DNA from: a virus
Reading direction: 5' to 3' (one strand)
Virus record (IMG/VR): IMGVR_UViG_3300041809_001130
Span: 1 to 36,959 of that record
Length of the DNA: 36,959 nucleotides
The notes under the pieces are model-generated. The model saw nothing but the letters and a program-made list of their open reading frames with translations. It was not told where the DNA came from and made no database searches. Positions within the stretch are counted from its first letter, which is position 1. Every line of letters starts with the position of its first letter. This document shows positions 27,483-36,386 of this stretch, piece by piece. Both the position numbers and the translations under genes were made by a program.

Positions 27483-28109
27483 ATGGAGGAACAATTACAA
27501 GAGATTCTTAAACAGAAATTCCCAAAAGCGAATTTCCGCCGCTATTTCGACTTCCTAGAACAAGTCGTTGTGTTGGTCAAGGGTGGCCATAGACACCACA
27601 TCCTTCCAAAGAACGAGTTTCCTGAATTAAAGAATGATCCTCGAAATTTAGTTCGTATCTCTCCTGCGGAACACTATCTTGCTCACTATCTGTTGGCTAT
27701 TGCTTCTCCTGAATTTGAACTTGCCTTCTTCTTAATGTCAAGTTACAGATCGGCGCAAATTGATAGGACTCAACTTTCTCAGTTCGCCCAGATTTATGAA
27801 AGAGGACGTTTCAAGCAGATTCAAGCTAGCAAGGAGACTTGTCAAAAATTGATCAAAGACCCTCGACACCGGGAATGGGCCAGCGCCGGAGGAAAAACCG
27901 GAGCCGGAGGCCGCAAAAACGTAGAATTACACGGGCCAATCATAGGGACGAGAATGGACCGAATCAAGGGAGCACATAGAAGAAATGAGTTGTATGGCAA
28001 CCCGGCTACACAAGGGAGCCGAGCTAAAGGCGGAAAAAGGGGGGGACACATAAGATGGCATGTTAAGCGTGGAATTGTCGCGCCTGGGTGCGAGTTATGC
28101 CCGAAATAA
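27483..28109 (+). CDS. HNH homing endonuclease (208 aa)
   Basis: GGHRHHILPKNEF (His37, His38), DPRNLVRIS (Asn54) and HYLAHYLL form the HNH pattern of T4-type free-standing nucleases. The C-terminal half has Gly/Lys/Arg-rich repeats (GGKTGAGGRKN, KGGKRGGHIRW) likely contacting DNA. Its end overlaps the start of the helicase gene, so it may have inserted just upstream of it. Confidence 0.82.
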   Translation: MEEQLQEILKQKFPKANFRRYFDFLEQVVVLVKGGHRHHILPKNEFPELKNDPRNLVRISPAEHYLAHYLLAIASPEFELAFFLMSSYRSAQIDRTQLSQFAQIYERGRFKQIQASKETCQKLIKDPRHREWASAGGKTGAGGRKNVELHGPIIGTRMDRIKGAHRRNELYGNPATQGSRAKGGKRGGHIRWHVKRGIVAPGCELCPK

Positions 28110-30067
28110 CCTGCCCATTGGTCACACCCTACACCACCGAACTAGGCATCAAACCGGAGACGCTCGCAAAACTTCTGGCGGTTCGTAAGTGGGACCTAGA
28201 GAAGGACGGCGCTCTGCCCTTCGAGTGGCCCTCTACGCTCCGCCGTACCATCTGGGACACGGTACATGAGCGCGACAGCGGAGAGCCTCTCCTCCTTCGG
28301 CAATATCAACTCCAGCAAATACATCACATGGTCCGCATGCCGGTTTTCATCAACGGTGATGCGGTAGGTCTAGGCAAGACAGTTGACGTTATCGCCGCCG
28401 CCTGTTGGCTCAAGGATAGATTCCCCGACACCAAATTCATAATCGTCTCCACCAAGAGCACCACCTGGCAATGGTACGATGAATTCCGTCGCTTCAGCAC
28501 ACTCAAGCCTTACGTGATGCGTGATACTTACAAGGGGTTGCAATCTTACAACGCCCGGTATGCCCAGATGATGGCCTTCCTGGAAGGAAAGAACATAGAC
28601 GTGATGATAATCAAATACACGGCTATGATAGGCGCACGCAAGAAGATTCTGGATGCGCAGTTTGACGAGTTCGGCATCCCGGTGCGGCGCGACAAACGAG
28701 AGCAATTTTCGGAAGAGATCCTTACCTTCACCAAGATCTTCAAGAAACATCGCCACAAAATCGTCCTAACGTTTGATGAATCCCATAAGTTCAAAGGGCA
28801 AGAAACCCAGATCCGTAATCTAGTCAACAGGCTGTCGCTGTATTCGGAAAAAATCTGGGCGCTCACGGCTACTGTTATCAAGAACGGTCTAGATGAGTTC
28901 TACAGTATCGCTACGGCGGTTGGCTTACAACCATTGGGAACTTTGGGTGATTTCTACGAGGAATTCTGTGTGTTCCGTGACCAGTACATCGGCCATGGGA
29001 TGAATGAAAGAAAGCTCATGGGTTACAAAAACGTCCCTCGGTTCCGGGCCGCGATACGCCCATTCTTCTTAGGTCGTTCCCAGGCACAAGTCAAGGAAAA
29101 GTTGCCATTGCTGACTACCCTCTACCATCCGGTAGATTTGGATGAACGGCAAGTGAAGATCCTTACCGATGAGTTGCCCAATGGTACGTTGGTCCTCCCA
29201 CCTTCTATCTTGAAAGTAAACGGCGAATTGTTCGAGAAGGAACGCGACCCGGATAACATGATGACGCAGATGTCTGTCCAACAACTTGTGTCTAATCACT
29301 GGGCACTCCTAGATAGAACAAGCAAGGACTTCTACACCAAAGTTCTGTCTCCCAAAGAGGAATGTCTGCTGGATATGCTAGACGGCGACTTCCGTGGAGA
29401 GAAAGTCATCGTGTTCACGAAGTTCAAAATGTGGATTGACCGCTTGGAGCGCATTACACAAGAAGGACATTTCACAACGCGCAAGTTCCTCCGAATAACG
29501 GGTGATGAAAACGAGAAAGAACGTGACACCGCTAAGAAGCTGTTTCAGGACCCAAAATCCAGCTACGACTGGATAATCATGAATTCGGCGGGCCAAGAAG
29601 GCCTCAATCTCCAACAAGCCTCACACATGATTTGTCTTGATTTACCCTGGTCCTTTGGAGATCTGATCCAATTAGTAGGTCGCATGATAAGGATGGCATC
29701 ACCACACACTGCATGCACTTTACACGTGATTGTGGCAAAAGGATCCATTGACGAATACACAATTGAAACTCTCAAAGGCAAGAAAGGAGTTTTCGCGAAA
29801 ATTCTAGGCGCGTCCCATAGCGCGGGCCTTTTAGAAAATGGAGATCTGGATCTAAACTCCGGTATGGAATCCGTAGCCAGTGATGAGGAATTCATATCAC
29901 TTTTGAAGGCCCACGTCAAGAGTTCTTCACTCTCGACCTACCTCACTGGGGATCTAATTTCTCGATCTCAGGATCAAAAAGAGGATTACAAGATGTCTTT
30001 TGAAAAACCGAAGAAACCCAGGAAGAACAGTCATTTCAACTTAGAAGACTTTGCGGATAAATGGTAG
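28088..30067 (+). CDS. SNF2-family DNA helicase/ATPase (659 aa)
   Basis: The two RecA-like domains are visible: Walker A GDAVGLGKT (residues 90-98), Walker B DESH (230-233), motif III ALTATV (258-263), then IVFTKF, GQEGLNL and QLVGRMIRM in domain 2. This is the Swi2/Snf2 class used for DNA remodelling, recombination or anti-repression in phages. The C-terminal tail is charged and disordered. GTG 28088 or ATG 28097 could be the start; no good ribosome binding site. The downstream HNH gene starts at the next base after its stop. Confidence 0.88.
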   Translation: MRVMPEITCPLVTPYTTELGIKPETLAKLLAVRKWDLEKDGALPFEWPSTLRRTIWDTVHERDSGEPLLLRQYQLQQIHHMVRMPVFINGDAVGLGKTVDVIAAACWLKDRFPDTKFIIVSTKSTTWQWYDEFRRFSTLKPYVMRDTYKGLQSYNARYAQMMAFLEGKNIDVMIIKYTAMIGARKKILDAQFDEFGIPVRRDKREQFSEEILTFTKIFKKHRHKIVLTFDESHKFKGQETQIRNLVNRLSLYSEKIWALTATVIKNGLDEFYSIATAVGLQPLGTLGDFYEEFCVFRDQYIGHGMNERKLMGYKNVPRFRAAIRPFFLGRSQAQVKEKLPLLTTLYHPVDLDERQVKILTDELPNGTLVLPPSILKVNGELFEKERDPDNMMTQMSVQQLVSNHWALLDRTSKDFYTKVLSPKEECLLDMLDGDFRGEKVIVFTKFKMWIDRLERITQEGHFTTRKFLRITGDENEKERDTAKKLFQDPKSSYDWIIMNSAGQEGLNLQQASHMICLDLPWSFGDLIQLVGRMIRMASPHTACTLHVIVAKGSIDEYTIETLKGKKGVFAKILGASHSAGLLENGDLDLNSGMESVASDEEFISLLKAHVKSSSLSTYLTGDLISRSQDQKEDYKMSFEKPKKPRKNSHFNLEDFADKW

Positions 30068-30742
30068 ATGATCGACCCAACTACAGCCATACGAATCGAA
30101 CGTGGCGGACACAACACGGAGTATGTGTTCCTGTGCCCGGATTGCGGGAAAGAGATTACCCGCCGCCCAGATTTCATGAGGGAGAATGACACTCCGGGAA
30201 AATGTCTAACTTGCGCGAATAAGAACAATTGGTGGACAACTCAGCTCCGACCGTATGAGCACATTCTGACCAGCCTCCGGGGTATGTGCAAAGACCGGGG
30301 AGTTAAAGTAGACCTCTCTTACGAGGATCTTCTTCATTTTGTTTCGAAGAAAACCTGTGAGTATTGTGACAAAGAATTGGTTTGGGTTGAGCGACAGACG
30401 AAGAAGACAAGCGGTGCCACTAATCTTGATCGTAAGGAAAGTGATCGAGAATACTCGAAGGATAATTGTGTGTCTTGTTGCTGGGAATGCAACCGTATCA
30501 AGGGCAATGTCTATACTTTCGACGAGATGAAAATCATAGGAGCTCTCTTCAAACAATTGCGAGAAACTGGGGTTATATCCTCCCGCTTGTCCACGCCTGG
30601 ACGAAATAGAGCCAAGTCACCGGAGCATCGCGTGAAACTATCTGTTGCGATTAAATCCCTTTGGGAGAATTCTGGATTTCGAGAAAGTGTACTCGCTGAA
30701 CGGCGGGCTTTCCAAAAAGATTCCATTCATTCTAAATCTTAA
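30068..30742 (+). CDS. HNH endonuclease after the helicase gene (224 aa)
   Basis: An N-terminal zinc ribbon (FLCPDCGKE and CLTCANK) is followed by an HNH core: CEYCDKELV, LDRKESDREYSKDN and CCWECNRIKGN. The pattern is close to phage HNH proteins targeting conserved genes. Its start directly abuts the helicase stop, consistent with homing near that gene. C-terminus is basic. Confidence 0.82.
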   Translation: MIDPTTAIRIERGGHNTEYVFLCPDCGKEITRRPDFMRENDTPGKCLTCANKNNWWTTQLRPYEHILTSLRGMCKDRGVKVDLSYEDLLHFVSKKTCEYCDKELVWVERQTKKTSGATNLDRKESDREYSKDNCVSCCWECNRIKGNVYTFDEMKIIGALFKQLRETGVISSRLSTPGRNRAKSPEHRVKLSVAIKSLWENSGFRESVLAERRAFQKDSIHSKS

Positions 30743-30769
30743 CCGAAAGACCCCCTCCGTCCGTAGATT
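30741..30769 (+). promoter_or_regulatory. phage promoter, AACCGA-17-TAGATT type
   Basis: AACCGAAA at 30741, overlapping the upstream stop, and TAGATT at 30764-30769. The predicted start is about seven bases downstream, only some ten bases before ATG 30785. Confidence 0.6.
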
Positions 30770-30781
30770 TAATCAGGAGGG
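30753..30781 (+). promoter_or_regulatory. hairpin pairing with the RBS of the 30785 gene
   Basis: CCCTCC (30753-30758) is complementary to GGAGGG (30776-30781), the ribosome binding site of the next gene. The -10 box lies in the loop, so a transcript from the promoter at 30741 lacks the 5' arm and frees the site, while read-through mRNA keeps it paired. Same logic as the GIY-YIG hairpins, but with only 6 bp. Confidence 0.4.
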
Positions 30782-30784
30782 TGT

Positions 30785-31042
30785 ATGGAAACCGAAACTT
30801 CTCTAGAAGATCTTTCCCTCATTGCCGCTGATGAAGCTCGCGACGTGATGGCCGACCTTGGTATCAAAGATTCAACCTGCTCGTCGAAAGTTGAAGTGAT
30901 TGCGCGGGTGAAGTTCAAACTTCCAAACGCGAAGTGCTACTTCATGAATTCCAAGCGTATCAACGCCAAAGAGGTTGCTTTGAAGACCAAGTACCCTGGC
31001 GTGACTTTCGATTTCGACATCGAGTTTACCCATAAGGGGTGA
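30785..31042 (+). CDS. hypothetical protein (85 aa)
   Basis: AGGAGGG precedes ATG. An acidic N-terminal helix (ETSLEDLSLIAADEARDVM) leads to a basic second half with beta pattern (FDFDIEFTHKG). Unknown family. Confidence 0.65.
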   Translation: METETSLEDLSLIAADEARDVMADLGIKDSTCSSKVEVIARVKFKLPNAKCYFMNSKRINAKEVALKTKYPGVTFDFDIEFTHKG

Positions 31043-31045
31043 TCT

Positions 31046-31186
31046 ATGTGGAGAATCGTTGCAATGTTTGTGGTCGTGGTTGTAATCCCGATCATAGTCG
31101 GATTCCTCTCTTACCAGTTTGGCTTTGTTGCGGGCTACGGAGAGGGATACGAAAGTGGAAAGTCCGTAGCAACACTGATACGGTGA
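31046..31186 (+). CDS. small membrane protein (46 aa)
   Basis: ATG 31046 follows the upstream stop by three bases with GGGGTG upstream. One strong hydrophobic helix (MFVVVVVIPIIVGFL) and a Gly/Tyr-rich polar tail with repeated GYGEGYESG. Unknown function. Confidence 0.6.
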   Translation: MWRIVAMFVVVVVIPIIVGFLSYQFGFVAGYGEGYESGKSVATLIR

Positions 31187-31193
31187 GGGACAA

Positions 31194-31346
31194 ATGGATA
31201 CACTAATCACTATGCTGATCTGGCTTTTCATAATCGCCTTCTGTTGCGCTGGCGCGTGGGGTGTGTACTACTACATCCGTATGAAGGTACGGTACTACAA
31301 GTCACTCGCTGCCGAAGCGAAAACCTATTTCAACAAAGGTGACTGA
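31194..31346 (+). CDS. small membrane protein (50 aa)
   Basis: GAGGG lies five bases before ATG 31194. One membrane helix (MLIWLFIIAFCCAGAWG) then a basic Tyr-rich tail (YYYIRMKVRYYK). It ends directly before the radical SAM gene and is likely co-translated. Confidence 0.6.
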   Translation: MDTLITMLIWLFIIAFCCAGAWGVYYYIRMKVRYYKSLAAEAKTYFNKGD

Positions 31347-32225
31347 ATGGCTTGTATCGAAAGAGTCTATTCCGTGTCTGCGCTGGTCGGCTCCTCGGCT
31401 TGCAACGCAAACTGTTCTTTTTGCGCGGGCAAATACCTTCGTCCCCAAGCTGAGGATAGCGGTTCGCTCTTCCTAAAGAACCTGGAAGCCGCTATCAAAC
31501 TATCCGCCCGGTACGGTGGGTGGTCCCTCTCCCTAACCGGCAGCGGGGAACCTACTTGCTCACCTTGGAGCATCACTAGAGCATTGGAAGTCTACCATTA
31601 CAAATGTGCCCAGCAGGGAGCGTATTTCCCCAACGTCAATCTGTTCACCAACGGGATTTTATTCGGTGACAGGAAGTTCTGCCAGACCTGGTTACCAAAA
31701 TGGAGAGAGCTGGGATTAACCAACGTTGCTATCTCGATCCACGCCGCGTCCGAGCGGGAGCAAGCCAAAATCTATGGTCTAAAGATGTATCCCTTCTACC
31801 ATGACCTCCGCGAGAACATCGAGTACCACGGCGTCGGAGTCCGAGCCACTGTCCTGCTACGAAAAGACGGGATAGACGACCCGCTAGAGTACAAGCGAGC
31901 CATCGAGAAATTGATCTACGGTGATGGGATCACTAACATCACGACTTGGCCTTTGGGCAACCCGGATGGCAGCCGGAACGAGTACACGCCGTCCTGGTGG
32001 AACCTGTTTAAGATACGCCGGTGGCTGCACAAGAACGCAAAACTCTGTCATGGTCACGTTTGGGGTGGTGGAGTGTACGACTACCGTGACGGGAACATCG
32101 TTCGGTACACCGATTACGTTACGCGACATGATCCCAAAAAGGATTACGTTCGGCAGCTGGTTGTGTTCCAGGACGGCACAGTTGCTTACAGTTGGATCCG
32201 TTCCGGCGCTCTCTGCATGCGTTGA
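31347..32225 (+). CDS. radical SAM protein A (292 aa)
   Basis: The CNANCSFC motif (Cys19, Cys23, Cys26) binds a 4Fe-4S cluster that cleaves S-adenosylmethionine. GSGEPTCSP is the glycine-rich SAM-binding motif, and NLFTNGILFG and VAISIHAASE are strands of the partial TIM barrel. It lacks an obvious auxiliary cluster domain. The substrate is unknown. A paralogue starts about 70 bases downstream. Confidence 0.85.
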   Translation: MACIERVYSVSALVGSSACNANCSFCAGKYLRPQAEDSGSLFLKNLEAAIKLSARYGGWSLSLTGSGEPTCSPWSITRALEVYHYKCAQQGAYFPNVNLFTNGILFGDRKFCQTWLPKWRELGLTNVAISIHAASEREQAKIYGLKMYPFYHDLRENIEYHGVGVRATVLLRKDGIDDPLEYKRAIEKLIYGDGITNITTWPLGNPDGSRNEYTPSWWNLFKIRRWLHKNAKLCHGHVWGGGVYDYRDGNIVRYTDYVTRHDPKKDYVRQLVVFQDGTVAYSWIRSGALCMR

Positions 32226-32296
32226 CGTGGCTTGTATGAAATGAAAGAAAGTTGATGAAAATTGTACTGGGCCTACCACGCTGAATCAAGGTCAAA

Positions 32297-33085
32297 ATGC
32301 CCGAATTAGACAGCCTCTCGATATTCGTTGGCACTGGTCAATGCAACGCCAAGTGCGCCCATTGTGCTGGTCTTCATCTTCGAAAGTATGCCCCTAAAGT
32401 CGATGGCGAATTAGACGAAGAACTGATCGCAGGCACCATGGCAGCGTGTTACGAGAAGGGTGCCCGGTCCCTTACCATCACCGGCTGTGGCGAACCTACC
32501 TGTTCACCCAAAGCGGTCACCAAGGCTCTAGAGCTAGCTTTCTTATTGCGTCCTAGTTTTGAGAAGATCAATCTCTACACGAACGGCATCCTCCTTGGCA
32601 CCAATTCTGAGTTTTGCTGGGAATATCTCCCTCTTTGGAAAGCATTGGGCCTCACTGGCATACGTCTTACTCTCCATAGCACCGACGAGGAAACGAACGC
32701 TTACTATTTCGGAGTTCCAAAGTACCCGCCCGTTTATCGTATCGTGGACCGGATCCACCGAGCCAACCTTAAAGTTCGCGTCAACCTACTCCTCAACGGC
32801 GGGGCTATTCCCACTTGTAAAGAGTTTAGCAAAGTGGTACGCTATCTACAAGATTTCCTTCATGTGGAGTCCATTGCCTCTTGGCCTCTGCGCGATGCCG
32901 ACGACAACGTAGACGTGAAAGCCTTACCTCCAGCTGATGAGCTTATCAAAATGCGAGAATGGATCGAAGCCAATCCCGTTTACCGGGTTCGATTTTTAGA
33001 AAACGAAAAAGCTCACGAGCAATCCTACAGCCGCAAACTCACCTTGTTTCCCGACGGCACTTTATCAAACGCCTGGTGCCAATAA
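32297..33085 (+). CDS. radical SAM protein B (262 aa)
   Basis: CNAKCAHC (Cys16, Cys20, Cys23), GCGEPTCSP, NLYTNGILLG and IRLTLHSTDE repeat the layout of protein A, and both end with a similar DGT segment. They look like duplicates that have diverged, and may act as a pair or on related substrates such as tRNA, DNA bases or a peptide. AAGG upstream of ATG is a weak ribosome binding site. Confidence 0.85.
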   Translation: MPELDSLSIFVGTGQCNAKCAHCAGLHLRKYAPKVDGELDEELIAGTMAACYEKGARSLTITGCGEPTCSPKAVTKALELAFLLRPSFEKINLYTNGILLGTNSEFCWEYLPLWKALGLTGIRLTLHSTDEETNAYYFGVPKYPPVYRIVDRIHRANLKVRVNLLLNGGAIPTCKEFSKVVRYLQDFLHVESIASWPLRDADDNVDVKALPPADELIKMREWIEANPVYRVRFLENEKAHEQSYSRKLTLFPDGTLSNAWCQ

Positions 33086-33106
33086 GAGCGCAGTATTATA
33101 GTTCCT

Positions 33107-33412
33107 ATGAGCGATCTCCGTATCAAGGAAATCACCATCAGCGTGCAGTTCGCTGACAAGGATTACGGTAAAGGGACCGAATCATTTCACTGTTTGAAAG
33201 CCGATTATCCAAATCCGCTCCCTTTTACTGAGATCAATTCCGTTGTAGACGACAGCCTAGACCTTTTCTTTGCGGCTTGGAAAACAATGTTAGGAACGCG
33301 GTTTGCTACTGGTGTCATTAAGGCAGAGGAATTCAAAATCGCTCTTCAGAACACCCAGCTCCGTTTGGATATGGTGAGGAAACATTTGCGCAAAGGGGTA
33401 GTTGAAGCATGA
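33107..33412 (+). CDS. hypothetical protein (101 aa)
   Basis: ATG 33107 follows a TATTAT eight to thirteen bases upstream and has no good ribosome binding site, so it may be leaderless. Starts as beta strands (IKEITISVQFADKDYGKGTE) and ends with a helix. It overlaps the next gene by ATGA. Confidence 0.6.
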   Translation: MSDLRIKEITISVQFADKDYGKGTESFHCLKADYPNPLPFTEINSVVDDSLDLFFAAWKTMLGTRFATGVIKAEEFKIALQNTQLRLDMVRKHLRKGVVEA

Positions 33413-35172
33413 GTCGTGTAACCGACGTTCTAAACAGCCTGAAAGCCGAAAACCTCTTAGCGGGCAGCTACGTGCTGTCCCAGATTGAAATCCTCCGGGA
33501 TAGTCTTCGTTATAGAACCAATGGGGAAACTGTCTCCTTTGACGATTACTACCTCAGGCTGCAAAAAGAAATAGACGACATTCCGCGCCTCGAATTAAGG
33601 AATGAAGTCCCAAGTGGCACGGAAAATCAATACATCATGCAACTTATCAAGGGTCTGGAAAAGGTTCAAGACGATGCCGACCGCATAGTCAGTAAAGTCA
33701 TACATTACCAATCCAAACTCCGTAATGCAGTATCCCGAATCCAGAGATTGAACGCAGCATTTAACGCCTGGTACACGTTGGCAGCCGGGGAAGCTCTGGA
33801 AGAGAACAGCACAAAGTTCCCGTCCAACCAGCTCAAGGACTTAGCCGCTTCCGAGTTTAGCCGCTTGATGGAAAATATGGATGTAGAAGTAAATTCCTTG
33901 TTGGAGGCCGTAAAGGTCCAAGGCGACCAAATTAAGCTGTTCAAGAAGACCCAGCAAGCGAAATTCGAATTGGGCAAAGACCAAGCCAACGCTTCCTGGA
34001 CAAGCGGGCTACCAAATTTTGGCGAAGCACCCGATCGCTCGGACCAACTTGTCACCCGGCAGTTTGAAGAAGAACCAGACGATGACGTCCCTGATTTCGT
34101 AAGCAAGAGTCCGAAGGTAGGGACGTTCGTCCCGGATGATGTAGAAGAATTCAAGCCATTACCGGGACAGGGGCCGAGTTTTGTAAGCAAGCTACCAGAA
34201 GATGCACTTGGCGAAGTCCACGACAAAGGAACGACTTTCGAAGAAGCTATGGCCGATGTCCTGGCCAATGGCCGGTTAGCCGGTTCACCGCCGCCCTCCC
34301 CCGAAACTATGGAAAAGATAACCGAGATCCTATCGGTTCTTCCCCATGCCGAACCGGAAGTAGAAACTACGCCGCCTTACTCTGCTGATTCCCTAAAGAT
34401 TCTTTTCGGTATAGAAAGACATCAACACGAAATCGCGATGGACAGAACCGACCTACCTAGCCAGCACTTTGTTCCTGAAATCAAAGGTGTTTTCGCTAAG
34501 ACTGGTGACCCGAAGCCTGTAACGCCAGTGTATGACGACGAGAAGGCGAAGCCAGTGTCTTTAACCGATGTCTTTCCGGGTGCTATGGAAGTAACTGAAA
34601 CCAAGAAAATTGTGGCTAAGAAAGCGGATAAACCCGCCCTCACCTTTACCCCTCCCCCGGATGCTCTTACTTTTGCACGAACTGAAACTGATGGCCTAGG
34701 AAAACTGCACTGCGAAGTTTGTAGCCATCGCATTCGAACCAATCAAGTGATGTTCAAACTCCATGCCGAAGAAGGCTACCGGCATGCCTGGGAAGCGGAT
34801 TGCACTGGGAAAGCGCCGGTGGTTCGTGGTCAAAAGAAAGATGACGTCAGCCTGGACCCAGCGCCGGCAACAGTTGATCTCATACCGGCAAATGAACGGG
34901 ACGCACTAAGAGCGCATTGCGAAATTGCTAAGAATGATCCCGATTATAAGGTCATTTCCACGCCACCTGGAACTTTAGTTACTGAAACAGGTAAGGTGGT
35001 AGAAGGCACCATAGTAGAGCTCATGGAGAAGGCAGTGTCCTTAACCGCCCCGCCGTCGTTGAAGGTACCGCCGTTGACCCCTCCCGTGGATCTTTCAGTC
35101 CCCGACCCTGACGTCCCAGCTACCCCGCGCAAGCGGCTGCAGTTCTTGGATGAAGGAGAAGATATCGTATGA
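33409..35172 (+). CDS. large coiled-coil and disordered protein with a zinc site (587 aa)
   Basis: Residues 1-200 are helical coiled coil, 200-430 are acidic, Pro-rich and probably disordered, with two FVSK-PDD repeats. A CEVC...H...C cluster (LHCEVCSHRIR and later EADC) around residues 440-465 suggests zinc. The C-terminal 100 residues are again Pro-rich. It could be a scaffold or a nucleic-acid factor; I do not recognise a family. ATGA overlaps on both sides. Confidence 0.6.
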   Translation: MSRVTDVLNSLKAENLLAGSYVLSQIEILRDSLRYRTNGETVSFDDYYLRLQKEIDDIPRLELRNEVPSGTENQYIMQLIKGLEKVQDDADRIVSKVIHYQSKLRNAVSRIQRLNAAFNAWYTLAAGEALEENSTKFPSNQLKDLAASEFSRLMENMDVEVNSLLEAVKVQGDQIKLFKKTQQAKFELGKDQANASWTSGLPNFGEAPDRSDQLVTRQFEEEPDDDVPDFVSKSPKVGTFVPDDVEEFKPLPGQGPSFVSKLPEDALGEVHDKGTTFEEAMADVLANGRLAGSPPPSPETMEKITEILSVLPHAEPEVETTPPYSADSLKILFGIERHQHEIAMDRTDLPSQHFVPEIKGVFAKTGDPKPVTPVYDDEKAKPVSLTDVFPGAMEVTETKKIVAKKADKPALTFTPPPDALTFARTETDGLGKLHCEVCSHRIRTNQVMFKLHAEEGYRHAWEADCTGKAPVVRGQKKDDVSLDPAPATVDLIPANERDALRAHCEIAKNDPDYKVISTPPGTLVTETGKVVEGTIVELMEKAVSLTAPPSLKVPPLTPPVDLSVPDPDVPATPRKRLQFLDEGEDIV

Positions 35173-35867
35173 TAGGTCATATCAGCTGTGATGGTTGCAC
35201 GTACTCCGGTCATCCACACAACGAGGATTGCCCGGAGGCGTCACACAACAAGTACCCCGACAGATCTTTCTCCAAGCACAAGTATTACGATCTGCACTCC
35301 TTGATGAAAGAAATGTCAGCCCTCAATTTTGAAGAACTGATGAAATTGCTTAACGATCATCGCAAGTTGATGGCGACTGCGATGGGTTCATCTAAGAATC
35401 ATCAGGCTTGGGAAGGTGGGTACCTCGCTCACATAGTTGAATGCCTAAACATTGCTGTCTGGTTGTACGATACCAGCCCAAGAAGGCTACCATTTGCCCG
35501 CTGTCACGCATTAGAGGTTTTGTTCCTCCACGACCTGGAAAAGCCGTTCAAGCAATTTCCAGATGCCGGGACTCCCATTGGTTCCTGGGCACAGCTTGAG
35601 CCGTTGTCTCACTATAATCAAGGTGGGGTTCAAATCAATCTGAACTCCAAACAATTCCGTAAAGAGTTCCGAAACCAGTTGATCCGCAAATACGGGATAC
35701 AACTATCAGACGCACAATGGAACGCCCTGGCCTATGTCGAAGGTGTTCCCGATTCCGAGTATTCTCCCGGAGAGCGTACCATGGGAGAGTTGGCCGCGTT
35801 CTGTCACTGCTGTGACATACTTTCCGCCCGTCTTTGGTACGACGAGGGCAAAACAGGAGCATGGTAA
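35169..35867 (+). CDS. HD-domain phosphohydrolase (232 aa)
   Basis: His88 (GGYLAH), His121-Asp122 (FLHDLEKPF) and an Asp in CHCCDILSARLW supply the H...HD...D metal site of HD hydrolases, enzymes that cut phosphate esters of nucleotides or cyclic nucleotides. The N-terminus has a Cys/His cluster (CDGC..H.H...C) that may bind zinc. Substrate unknown; a role against cyclic-nucleotide defence signalling is possible but unproven. Confidence 0.65.
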   Translation: MIGHISCDGCTYSGHPHNEDCPEASHNKYPDRSFSKHKYYDLHSLMKEMSALNFEELMKLLNDHRKLMATAMGSSKNHQAWEGGYLAHIVECLNIAVWLYDTSPRRLPFARCHALEVLFLHDLEKPFKQFPDAGTPIGSWAQLEPLSHYNQGGVQINLNSKQFRKEFRNQLIRKYGIQLSDAQWNALAYVEGVPDSEYSPGERTMGELAAFCHCCDILSARLWYDEGKTGAW

Positions 35868-35913
35868 TGCCGCACGGCGCGACGACGGAAGTCAAATACC
35901 AAATAGCTTCCAG

Positions 35914-36381
35914 ATGGTAGACATAAAAGTCAATCCGTCCTACGCCGGTCCCTCTATCCTTGAACTAGCCCCGGTCCTGGCCGACGTACAAGACCCGGTA
36001 GAAGTGCGCTGGCAAGGGACCAAGGCCGAATATCGTGTCTTGGAAAACTGCAACCGGCATAAATTCATTTTGCATGTCTCGGATTTAGCAGCTATGGAAC
36101 GCGCTGCTACCATGTTGGGAAATTCCTTCACGTTTGAAACAGCCCTATTAGCTACAGCCCTCTCTTCTCTGAATTCGCGCAAAGCCTACAACTGGCGGGC
36201 ATTCTCGGAGGGAGTAGGAACTGCCGTTACCCGCAGTCTTCTAATCCGATTGTCCGCTGGTGCCATACGCAAAGGCGTGATTCCGCGTATGGCAAACATA
36301 GCTTCTGAGTGCATTCTGGATAACGTCAACCCTATTGACGCAGATGTTTTACTGCGACTTCGAGTTTTACGCGGTAACTGA
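35914..36381 (+). CDS. hypothetical protein (155 aa)
   Basis: The most plausible start is ATG 35914 because the frame above it has no other start and overlaps the HD gene. The product has a long basic helix-rich middle (RSLLIRLSAGAIRKGV) and no cysteine motif. Function unknown. Confidence 0.58.
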   Translation: MVDIKVNPSYAGPSILELAPVLADVQDPVEVRWQGTKAEYRVLENCNRHKFILHVSDLAAMERAATMLGNSFTFETALLATALSSLNSRKAYNWRAFSEGVGTAVTRSLLIRLSAGAIRKGVIPRMANIASECILDNVNPIDADVLLRLRVLRGN

Positions 36382-36386
36382 GATAC

